Shown piece by piece: positions 1-7,094 of a stretch of DNA of 64,000 nucleotides (positions are counted from its first letter, which is position 1; each line of letters begins with the position of its first letter). The notes beneath the pieces are model-generated. The model searched no databases. It saw only the letters and a program-made list of their open reading frames with translations, and had not been told where the DNA came from. The stretch is taken from positions 1 through 64,000 of the forward strand of contig CAMZAM010000011.1 of NCBI GenBank assembly GCA_947304185.1, read 5' to 3'. This stretch comes from an uncultured Bacteroidales bacterium. GTDB taxonomy: Bacteria; Bacteroidota; Bacteroidia; Bacteroidales; F082. Both the position numbers and the translations under genes were made by a program.

Positions 1-437
1 AATCGTATGAGTACATGGCCCGGCTTTGGAATGAATTTGAGCCAGGACTGATTTCTGTGACCGATGTCAAACTGAAGACTGTGAAGGTGGCGGGCGTGCC
101 AGTGCCGGCATTGGAAGAGGTGCTTTATGAAGTGAAAGACATAAACCTTTTCACAAAGCCGATGTGGTATGCCGACGGCGTACAGATATTGAAAAACCTT
201 GCACAGCTAGGCATCGAGTCGGAGGTATACGTTGAAGTGAGCCGTGTGCTCGACTTTCAGCGTAAGAAGACCACACAAAAAGTCAACCTTTACGAAAAGG
301 TGCAGATACCTGGCTATAACGAAGCCATCAGAAAGATCAAACGATATATGGAAGACGAGGAGAACCTCTCCAAGGCTTCACAGAAAATCGTGAAAAACAA
401 ACACATCCTTGAGGAGGAGGCAGAGTATGGTAATTGA
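1..437 (+). CDS. ntpD: V-type ATP synthase subunit D (5' truncated by window edge)
   Basis: Central-stalk subunit D couples ATP hydrolysis or synthesis in the A3B3 head to rotation of the membrane K ring. The frame is open to the first base of the window, reading SYEYMARLW before the first visible ATG at position 15, so the N-terminal part of this roughly 200-residue family is missing. The visible 140 residues are charged and helical, as expected for the C-terminal helix of the coiled-coil stalk. The identification rests on overall family resemblance and on the next two genes, subunits I and K. The stop (435-437) overlaps the start of the subunit I gene, which suggests translational coupling. 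Subunits E, A and B would be expected upstream, outside the window. Confidence 0.9.
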   Translation, partial: SYEYMARLWNEFEPGLISVTDVKLKTVKVAGVPVPALEEVLYEVKDINLFTKPMWYADGVQILKNLAQLGIESEVYVEVSRVLDFQRKKTTQKVNLYEKVQIPGYNEAIRKIKRYMEDEENLSKASQKIVKNKHILEEEAEYGN

Positions 438-2217
438 AATGACGAAATATAATTTCATCCTGCTGAGCGGCGATGTGGAAAAGTTCCTCAAAAAACTGCA
501 AGGCGTCGGCGTGATGGATATCACCCGTTCGCTGAAGCCTGTCGATGAGAAGTCGGAGACGTTGTCGTCGAAGGCCGGTAATTACCGTAAAGCCCTGTCG
601 TTGCTGAAGAATGTGACACCAGCAGAGTTTGCCGACAAAATTAATGGTGACCTTGCTGAGTCTGTCATAAACACCGTCAACGAGAAAGAGACGATGGAGA
701 CGCAACTGTCTCAGCTTCAGAAAGATATGGATGAGCGTCTGCCTTGGGGACAGTTTGATGTGAAGAATATTAAAAAACTCGAGGAACATGGGCTGAAACT
801 GCATTTCTATAAGGTGAAGTCGTCAAATTTCGACCAAACATGGAATGAGAATTACGCCCTGAGCGAGATTTCAAATGATGGCTCGACAATGTATTTCGTC
901 ATCGTTTCTGATGATGAAAACTATGATTTCCCATTGAAGGAGATTCCTGCTCCTGATGGTGATTGCAAGGCTATTGAGAAAAAAATCAATGAATTGATGT
1001 ATGAAATTGAGAAGAAAGACCGTCGTCTTGCTGAACTGAAATGTCATGAAAAAGATCTTCAGAAGGAGCTTGATAAGACGATGTCGAAACTCGATTTGCA
1101 TCTGGCTCACATTTCAGGAACGAAAGCCGCTGAAGATTATATCACAGTGCTGGAAGGCTTTGCTCCAACAGATAAAGAAGCTGAACTTAAGGATATTCTC
1201 GATAGGGAAGAGGTGCTTTATTTGGTTGACAAAGCTAAAGTCGACGACAACCCGCCGATTAAGCTGAAAAACAACAAGTTTGTCTCGATGTTCGAGTTGC
1301 TGACCGACATGTACGGCCGTCCGAAATATAACGAGTTCGATCCTACAGTGTTTATCTCTATTTTCTTCATGCTGTTCTTCGCGTTCTGCATGGGCGACGC
1401 CGGTTACGGACTGGTGCTCATTGTGGCGAGTCTCTTGCTGAAGAAGATGATACCTGAGATAGCGAAACTAGGCGTGGTGCTGGGCATCGCGACGACAGTT
1501 ATAGGATTGCTGTTCCACACGTTCTTCTCAACAGACATGCTCACTTGGAGTATAATTCCGGAAGCTGTAAAGAAATGTATGGTTCCTACTGAGATTGCAG
1601 GTTTTGATGGCACTATGGTGCTGGCAATCTTGGTTGGTATTGTGCATATCTGTTTGGCGATGATAGTTAAGACGTATCAGGCGACAAGAGTCAACGGCTT
1701 TGCCAACTCCCTGGGCACCTGGGGCTGGACGCTGCTTATTGTGGGCGGTGTCATAGTTGGCGGTCTTGCTCTCATTGGAGTGATGGAGACCACGGTGGCG
1801 ACATGGGTCATAATAATTATTGGAATCCTGTCGGCACTGGGTATCTTCTTCTTGAACAACATACATCGGAATCCGTTAGTGAACATGGGTGTCGGACTTT
1901 GGGATACCTACCAGATGGTCACAGGTTTGCTTGGTGACGTGTTGAGTTACCTGCGTCTGTATGCTCTCGGTTTGGCAGGTGCTAAACTTGGCGAGGCGTT
2001 CAATGCTATTGGCCTTCAAGCACTTGGCGATGGGGGAGCTAACTGGATATGGTTTATCCTCATCGTGGTGATAGGTCATGTTCTGAATGTAGCGATGTGT
2101 GTGCTCGGTGCTTTCGTGCATCCTTTGCGTCTTAATTTCCTTGAATTCTTTAAAAACTCCGGTTACGAGGGTGCCGGAAGAAAATATAATCCTCTTTCAG
2201 ATAATATTAACAACTAA
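427..2217 (+). CDS. ntpI: V-type ATP synthase subunit I
   Basis: Subunit I (the a-subunit) is the membrane stator that supplies the ion half-channels next to the K ring. The N-terminal ~290 residues are soluble and rich in charged coiled-coil segments. The C-terminal half has about seven hydrophobic helices and ends in the conserved stretch SYLRLYALGLAGAKLGEAFN (around residues 507-526). Its Arg, near residue 510, is the expected partner of the K-ring glutamate. I chose the ATG at 427 because a purine-rich GAGGAGGAGG (411-420) lies 6 nt upstream; a TTG at 409 sits at the edge of this site and is unlikely. It overlaps subunit D by 11 nt, and K follows after 12 nt. The length (596 aa) is normal for bacterial V-ATPases. 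Confidence 0.93.
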   Translation: MVIEMTKYNFILLSGDVEKFLKKLQGVGVMDITRSLKPVDEKSETLSSKAGNYRKALSLLKNVTPAEFADKINGDLAESVINTVNEKETMETQLSQLQKDMDERLPWGQFDVKNIKKLEEHGLKLHFYKVKSSNFDQTWNENYALSEISNDGSTMYFVIVSDDENYDFPLKEIPAPDGDCKAIEKKINELMYEIEKKDRRLAELKCHEKDLQKELDKTMSKLDLHLAHISGTKAAEDYITVLEGFAPTDKEAELKDILDREEVLYLVDKAKVDDNPPIKLKNNKFVSMFELLTDMYGRPKYNEFDPTVFISIFFMLFFAFCMGDAGYGLVLIVASLLLKKMIPEIAKLGVVLGIATTVIGLLFHTFFSTDMLTWSIIPEAVKKCMVPTEIAGFDGTMVLAILVGIVHICLAMIVKTYQATRVNGFANSLGTWGWTLLIVGGVIVGGLALIGVMETTVATWVIIIIGILSALGIFFLNNIHRNPLVNMGVGLWDTYQMVTGLLGDVLSYLRLYALGLAGAKLGEAFNAIGLQALGDGGANWIWFILIVVIGHVLNVAMCVLGAFVHPLRLNFLEFFKNSGYEGAGRKYNPLSDNINN

Positions 2218-2658
<441 letters not shown>

Positions 2659-2684
2659 TAAACCGTAAATAATTGATGAAATCT

Positions 2685-2712
2685 GTAGAGACGCGCCATG
2701 GCACGTCTCTAC
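2685..2712. repeat. palindromic intergenic repeat, GTAGAGACG type
   Basis: Arms GTAGAGACG (2685-2693) and CGTCTCTAC (2704-2712) flank a smaller palindrome, GCCATGGC, so nearly the whole 28 nt folds on itself with one mismatch. It lies in the 59-nt gap between the convergent ntpK and prmC genes. A second copy of the same arms occurs at 7046-7076. It may act as a bidirectional terminator, although no strong T run follows on the plus strand. Confidence 0.75.
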
Positions 2713-2717
2713 GTGTT

Positions 2718-3623
2718 TTATATGGTTGCCTTTAAAATCCTGTCTCTTTCCCTGAAATCCTTTATGATTTCAACATTTTTGAATCCTTTTTCGAAACAGA
2801 GATTCTTCATATCATTTCCTAGCTTTTCATTGATTTCAAACCATATTTCACCGTTGGGATTCAATGCCTTTTTCGCGAATTCCAGAATCTTTCTGTAGAA
2901 AATCAAAGGATCTTGATCTGAAACAAATAACGCTGTCGAAGGCTCATAATCCAACACGTTGGCTCGCATTTCTGATTTTTCGCTCTCGCAGACGTATGGC
3001 GGGTTGCTTACGATGATATCATATTGATTATCAATCAATTCCAGGTTTTTAGGGTTCAATATGTCATCCATAATGAATCGTACGTTAACATCATTGGCTT
3101 CGGCATTCTTTTTTGCCACTTCCAATGCCTTTTTAGAAATATCGACTGCCGTTACAACGCTGCCTTTCAATAATTTGGCGATGCTGATGGCAATGCAACC
3201 CGACCCAGTCCCGATATCAAGGATGGAAATATTTGCAGGAGATTTCTCCACTCCGCTTCGCTTCGGTCGAAATGACGGGTGTGGGTTAAATGCTAACTGA
3301 TTAACTAACTCCTCGGTTTCCGGCCTTGGAATCAGCACATCCTCATTCACAAAAAACCGCATGCCGCAGAATTCTGTCTCACCTATTACATATTGCACAG
3401 GTCTGTTTTTCAGCAGTTCCTTAACCGCAAAATGCAACGTCAACAGCTCCGATTCACTCAAACGTAGCTCTGGATTCATCGCTATCTTAATTCTATTGAT
3501 GTCGAAATAATGCTCCAAAAGAATCATTATCAATGCATTAGCCTCGTCGAAGCCGTAAATCTTCTCCAACTCGCCAGAATAATGCTTGCGACAGTCGCGA
3601 ACTAAATTTGATGACATTTTCAT
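2718..3623 (-). CDS. prmC: Peptide chain release factor N5-glutamine methyltransferase PrmC
   Basis: PrmC methylates the glutamine of the GGQ motif in release factors RF1/RF2 using S-adenosylmethionine. The sequence shows an N-terminal helical domain, the linker LIPRPETEEL, the SAM motif DIGTGSG and the catalytic NPPY. Between PETEELVNQLA and SILDIGTGSG lies an unusual segment that includes SFRPKRSGVEKSP (about residues 117-129). It is encoded by a dispersed intergenic repeat (3238-3277) read in frame. The start is either ATG 3623 or ATG 3617. A TATTTTTG box at 3635-3628 makes any start further upstream implausible and slightly favours 3617. Gene order is convergent with the V-ATPase operon and divergent from the YigZ gene. 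The insertion is in a loop, so the protein may still be active. Confidence 0.93.
   Translation of the reverse strand: MKMSSNLVRDCRKHYSGELEKIYGFDEANALIMILLEHYFDINRIKIAMNPELRLSESELLTLHFAVKELLKNRPVQYVIGETEFCGMRFFVNEDVLIPRPETEELVNQLAFNPHPSFRPKRSGVEKSPANISILDIGTGSGCIAISIAKLLKGSVVTAVDISKKALEVAKKNAEANDVNVRFIMDDILNPKNLELIDNQYDIIVSNPPYVCESEKSEMRANVLDYEPSTALFVSDQDPLIFYRKILEFAKKALNPNGEIWFEINEKLGNDMKNLCFEKGFKNVEIIKDFRERDRILKATI
3238..3277. repeat. Dispersed 40-nt repeat arm embedded in the prmC coding sequence
   Basis: This 40-nt stretch starts GGAGATTTCTC and ends TCGAAATGACG. By eye it matches the right arm of the intergenic inverted repeat at 36312-36351 at 34 of 40 positions, with no gaps. On the minus strand it is read as part of PrmC and encodes SFRPKRSGVEKSP. 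It appears to be half of a mobile or spreading intergenic palindrome that kept the prmC frame open. Confidence 0.85.
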
Positions 3624-3627
3624 GCTA

Positions 3628-3635
3628 CAAAAATA
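3628..3635 (-). promoter_or_regulatory. -7 promoter element for prmC
   Basis: TATTTTTG on the minus strand fits the Bacteroidota -7 consensus TAnnTTTG. It lies 5-11 nt upstream of the candidate ATGs at 3623 and 3617, implying a very short leader. No clear -33 element was seen. Confidence 0.5.
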
Positions 3636-3643
3636 CAAAATTA

Positions 3644-3699
3644 GTTAAAAGAGTAGAGTTAAAAACTCTTTTAACTTTTCTCTTTTATCTTTTAACTAA
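3644..3699. repeat. 11-bp hairpin plus 27-nt AT-rich repeated spacer
   Basis: GTTAAAAGAGT (3644-3654) and ACTCTTTTAAC (3665-3675) form a perfect 11-bp inverted repeat with a 10-nt loop. It overlaps a 27-nt pyrimidine-rich block (3673-3699) that recurs at 15833-15859 with only two differing bases. Both lie in the divergent region between prmC and the YigZ gene. The function is unknown; related AT-rich spacers occur at 17454 and 52848. Confidence 0.6.
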
Positions 3700-3705
3700 A
3701 ATAGT

Positions 3706-3713
3706 TATTTTTG
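3706..3713 (+). promoter_or_regulatory. -7 promoter element for the YigZ-family gene
   Basis: TATTTTTG matches TAnnTTTG. It places transcription start near 3720, eight or so bases before the TTG chosen as start codon. This is the main argument against longer upstream starts in the same frame. Confidence 0.55.
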
Positions 3714-3727
3714 CAAAAATTTTAACA

Positions 3728-4342
3728 TTGTTATTTGAGGATTCATATAAAATCGTGACCACGAAAGGTGAGGGGCTCTACAAAGAGAAAGGCTCCAAGT
3801 TCATCGCTGAGGCATTCCCAGTTCACTCCGAAGCCGAAGTGAAAGAACACGTTGCTGAGATTCGTAAGAAATATTTCGACGCAAAACATCACTGCTATGC
3901 CTTCATGATTGGTCCCGACAAAGCCTGCTACCGCTCGAGCGACGACGGCGAACCGTCGGGCACTGCCGGTAAACCCATCCTCAATCAAATACTTTCAAAA
4001 GATGTCACCAACGTATGTGTGGTGGTGACGCGTTATTTCGGCGGACAGCTCCTTGGCGTGCCTGGCCTCATCAACGCTTACAAGACGTCGGCGCGAGAGG
4101 CGCTCGACAACTGCACCATTGTTGAAAAAACCATCGACGAGGTCTATAGTCTGGAATTCGACTACCCGCTCCTCAATGAGGTTATGAGAATTCTTAAAGA
4201 TGAAAATCTCGAACAACAGAACCCAAAATTCGAACTTCGCTGCTATCTCGAAATATCAATAAGACAAAGTGATTCCGACAGAATTGTCGAAAAATTGAAG
4301 AAAATTTTCGGGGTCGAGGTAAAATACTTGAAAACCGTTTAA
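3728..4342 (+). CDS. YigZ/IMPACT family protein
   Basis: A member of the widespread YigZ (IMPACT N-terminal domain) family. Eukaryotic relatives modulate the Gcn2 stress pathway; the bacterial role is unclear and probably linked to translation or protein turnover. The N-terminal domain shows the family signature with EKGSKF near residue 20, SSDDGEPSGTAGKPIL, and VVVTRYFGGQLLGVPGL. The C-terminal ~70 residues form the DUF1949-like ferredoxin-fold part. The frame opens at 3608, but the first ~40 codons cross the promoter and do not look like the family. I chose TTG at 3728, giving 204 residues, the usual family length. It is transcribed divergently from prmC. Confidence 0.88.
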   Translation: MLFEDSYKIVTTKGEGLYKEKGSKFIAEAFPVHSEAEVKEHVAEIRKKYFDAKHHCYAFMIGPDKACYRSSDDGEPSGTAGKPILNQILSKDVTNVCVVVTRYFGGQLLGVPGLINAYKTSAREALDNCTIVEKTIDEVYSLEFDYPLLNEVMRILKDENLEQQNPKFELRCYLEISIRQSDSDRIVEKLKKIFGVEVKYLKTV

Positions 4343-4526
4343 AACCAAAGGATTAGAGCCGTTTTAGGACTTATTTTGGCGTTTTGCTCGTAATTTATAC
4401 ATAAAAAAATTAATAATCAATACAAAAAAAATATTTTTATTAACTTTTTTATGTTGATATTTGTAACATCGTTTTGATGGGAAAACGAGCAACGTAAACA
4501 ATTGATTTTTATATACTTAAATTTTG
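4343..4526 (+). promoter_or_regulatory. AT-rich leader region upstream of dnaA
   Basis: This 184-nt gap holds no credible ORF. It contains GATATTTG near 4464, a weak match to the TAnnTTTG element, and a 7-bp inverted pair TGCTCGT/ACGAGCA. No run of DnaA boxes (TTATCCACA-like) is visible, so there is no evidence for an origin of replication here. It probably carries the dnaA promoter and leader. Confidence 0.4.
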
Positions 4527-5963
4527 ATGGGTAAAAATTTGTTTGAAATTTGGGAAGACTGCCTCACGATGATTCGCGAGAACGTTCCGGCGCAAGCTTT
4601 CTCGACTTGGTTCGAGCCGATAAAGCCTGTCGACTACCAGAACGGTCTCCTTACCATCCAGGTGCCGTCCGAATTTTTCTGCGAATATCTCGAAACTCAT
4701 TATATAAAAGTCATAAAATCAACACTTCGCAAAGTATTAGGTCCGGAATGTAAGCTCGAATATAGCGTCTTGATGGATAACGATCAAAACCGTCCGCTGG
4801 TGATGAAACAGCCATCAATGGATCGGACAAACACCAAAAATCCGCCTAAACAGATACAGATTAACTTTGAGGATACCGAGTCGAAAATATTGAATCCATT
4901 CGCGCTGCCAGGCATCAAGAAAGTGAATATTGAGTCGAACCTCAACGAGAACTACTGCATGGAGAATTTCGTGGTGGGTGAGTGCAACCGCGTGGCTTAC
5001 GAGGCTGGCCAGGCTATAGCGAAGAGTCCGGGTCGCACCTCCTTCAACCCGATGTTCGTGTTCAGCCCGACAGGAATGGGAAAGACTCACATCTGTCAGG
5101 CTATCGGCCTCGAGACGAAGAAACATCATCCCGAACTGACAGTAGTGTACGTCAACGCGGAGCAGTTCCTGATGCAGTTCCAGGCCTCATGCCGTAACAA
5201 CAGCTCTAAGAGCAGCCGTGACGACTTTGTGCACTTCTACCAGATGATCGACGTGCTCATCATCGATGATATCCAGTATCTCTCGGGCAAACCGAAAACT
5301 CAAGATACACTATTTCATATCTTCAATCATCTTCAGCAGACAGGCAAGCAGCTTATCTTTACCTGCGACAAACCACCTGCGGAGATCAAAGATATGGAAC
5401 AACGACTCATCTCACGTTTTAAATGGGGACTGTCGGCAGAGATGTCGATGCCTGACGTCGAGACCCGCCGTAATATCCTGAAACGCAAAGCCTATAACGA
5501 AGGCGTTGAATTGCCGGAAGACGTGGTAAACTACATCGCTGAGCATATCAAGACTAATGTGCGCGAGATGGAAGGATTCCTTATCTCACTCATCGCACAG
5601 TCGTCGCTCAACCGCAAATCCATCACTATAAGTCTTGCCAAACAGATGGTCGAACGTTTCGTCAACAACTCGAATCGCGAAATCACCATCACCTATATCA
5701 TCAACTCGGTGTGCGAAGAGATGGGCACCTCACAAGCCGATTTCTTCACAAAGTCGAGAAAACGTAACATTGTGCAGGCCCGCCAGCTCTCGATGTATTT
5801 CTCAAAGAAATACACCAAGGCACCGCTTACCGTCATCGGCGAGCAGTGTGGAGGTAAGGACCACGCCACCGTCATCCATGCACTCAAGACCGTCGCCAAC
5901 CTGCTCGATACCGACAAACAGTTCCGTGCTACCGCCGACAAGATTGAGCAGACACTTCTATAA
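4527..5963 (+). CDS. dnaA: Chromosomal replication initiator protein DnaA
   Basis: DnaA is the AAA+ ATPase that opens the replication origin. The 478-residue protein has domain I (1-85, helicase loading and self-interaction), a short variable linker, the AAA+ domain (about 140-360) and a DNA-binding domain IV ending in the signature GGKDHATVIHA (442-452). Walker B is VLIIDDIQ (243-250). The P-loop reads SPTGMGKT (180-187): the first glycine of the usual GxxGxGKT is serine. Sensor-1 reads TCDKPP rather than the common TSDxPP. The ATG at 4527 is used; a TTG directly before it is less likely. The methylase gene follows after 6 nt, so the two are probably cotranscribed. Confidence 0.96.
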   Translation: MGKNLFEIWEDCLTMIRENVPAQAFSTWFEPIKPVDYQNGLLTIQVPSEFFCEYLETHYIKVIKSTLRKVLGPECKLEYSVLMDNDQNRPLVMKQPSMDRTNTKNPPKQIQINFEDTESKILNPFALPGIKKVNIESNLNENYCMENFVVGECNRVAYEAGQAIAKSPGRTSFNPMFVFSPTGMGKTHICQAIGLETKKHHPELTVVYVNAEQFLMQFQASCRNNSSKSSRDDFVHFYQMIDVLIIDDIQYLSGKPKTQDTLFHIFNHLQQTGKQLIFTCDKPPAEIKDMEQRLISRFKWGLSAEMSMPDVETRRNILKRKAYNEGVELPEDVVNYIAEHIKTNVREMEGFLISLIAQSSLNRKSITISLAKQMVERFVNNSNREITITYIINSVCEEMGTSQADFFTKSRKRNIVQARQLSMYFSKKYTKAPLTVIGEQCGGKDHATVIHALKTVANLLDTDKQFRATADKIEQTLL

Positions 5964-5969
5964 TCCATT

Positions 5970-6707
5970 ATGAGTCAACAACTTGGGACATTGTACCTTC
6001 TTCCTGCGCTGCTTGGGGCTACCTCGGCCGAACAGGTTATTCCAGCCGGGACCCTCGAGGTAGTGAGGACGCTCCGTTTCTTTGTGGTGGAGAACATCCG
6101 TACTGCACGCCGTATGCTTAGCAAGATGCATATGCCTTGTCCTATCGATGAACTCGAGTTTGTTGAACTTGACAAGCATAATCCGCAGAATCCCGATTTG
6201 TTGACATATCTCGGCAAGGCCCTCGACGGACAGGACATCGGGTTGATGTCGGAGGCTGGCACACCATGCGTCGCTGACCCGGGCGCGCTCATAGTAGAGC
6301 TCGCTCACCAAGCAGGCATTCGCGTGGTTCCGCTGACTGGCCCGAATGCCATGATTTTGGCTTTGATGGCATCAGGATTCAACGGACAGTCGTTCTGTTT
6401 CCATGGCTATCTGCCGATAAAAGGACCTGAGCGCGCCCTTAAAATAAAAACGCTTGAACGTCAATCATTTGCAAACGACGAGACCGAGCTTTTCATTGAG
6501 ACTCCTTTCCGTAACAACGCAATGATTGAAGATCTGGTGAAAAACTGTCATCCGAGCACCATGCTCTGCGTGGCGTCGAACATCACCATGGAAGATGAGA
6601 AAATCGTAAGTAAACCTATATCTGATTGGAAATCAATAAAATACGACTGGAACAAAAAGCCAGCCGTATTCTTAATCTATTGCCCGAAATTTCGGAAAAA
6701 ATATTAA
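5970..6707 (+). CDS. RsmI-like SAM-dependent methyltransferase (tetrapyrrole methylase fold)
   Basis: The protein has the tetrapyrrole methylase (PF00590) fold used by RsmI, the 16S rRNA C1402 2'-O-methylase. Visible features are an N-terminal LYLLPALL strand, the core motif IGLMSEAGTPCVADPG (about residues 90-105), VPLTGPNAMILALMASGFNGQSFCFHGYLP, and FIETPFRNNAMIEDL. RsmI proper usually has a longer C-terminal domain. This 245-residue protein is the shorter Bacteroidota form found beside dnaA, and its exact RNA target is inferred, not shown. Its stop overlaps the end of the next gene on the minus strand by 4 nt. Confidence 0.85.
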   Translation: MSQQLGTLYLLPALLGATSAEQVIPAGTLEVVRTLRFFVVENIRTARRMLSKMHMPCPIDELEFVELDKHNPQNPDLLTYLGKALDGQDIGLMSEAGTPCVADPGALIVELAHQAGIRVVPLTGPNAMILALMASGFNGQSFCFHGYLPIKGPERALKIKTLERQSFANDETELFIETPFRNNAMIEDLVKNCHPSTMLCVASNITMEDEKIVSKPISDWKSIKYDWNKKPAVFLIYCPKFRKKY

Positions 6708-7024
6708 ATCAGTTTCCTTAACATCGTGAAAATACTCTGTTCCGCAGCGGTGAACCTACTATCGGCGAAGAACACCTTTTTCATTCTATCAAAGAGATTC
6801 TGGCGGTCGAGTTCATCCTTGATGTACAACTCCTTACACTCCTGAATAGTGTTGATTCTCTCGAGGTCGTTATCGGCTTCGAAACCGTTGTATACCTTTA
6901 CGAATAACTCCGGATTTGTGCCTGCACCCATGGCAATGAGCTCCTGCTTTGTGATGTCGAAATCAGCATTTGCTGCCATAAACAGACAATAAATCTCGAA
7001 TTCTTCTTTTGTCAAATTTTTCAT
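6704..7024 (-). CDS. Conserved small protein of unknown function, TerB-like hints
   Basis: A 106-residue acidic, helical protein with no signal peptide or membrane segment. The spacing of NADFDITKQELIAMG near the N-terminus and ADSRFTAAEQSIFTMLRKL at the C-terminus (Asp followed by a helix starting with Glu) resembles the duplicated helical pattern of TerB-type proteins. This is a weak resemblance and no function is claimed. It is convergent with the RsmI-like gene (4-nt overlap). The POT transporter lies upstream on the same strand, beyond a palindromic repeat. Confidence 0.65.
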   Translation of the reverse strand: MKNLTKEEFEIYCLFMAANADFDITKQELIAMGAGTNPELFVKVYNGFEADNDLERINTIQECKELYIKDELDRQNLFDRMKKVFFADSRFTAAEQSIFTMLRKLI

Positions 7025-7045
7025 ATAATATTTATCGTTTTAAAA

Positions 7046-7076
7046 TGTAGAGACGTCATAATATGGCGTCTCTACA
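7046..7076. repeat. Palindromic intergenic repeat, GTAGAGACG type (second copy)
   Basis: TGTAGAGACG (7046-7055) and CGTCTCTACA (7067-7076) form a perfect 10-bp stem with an 11-nt loop. It shares its arms with the element at 2685-2712. It lies between the POT gene and the small unknown gene, both on the minus strand. It could end POT transcription: on that strand the stem is followed by TTTTAAAA. Confidence 0.75.
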
Positions 7077-7094
7077 TCAAATTATAAACTAAAG

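Noticed and set aside
4343..4526. Possible origin of replication upstream of dnaA
   Set aside because: The region is AT-rich but no cluster of DnaA boxes was seen, and dnaA is often far from oriC in Bacteroidota.
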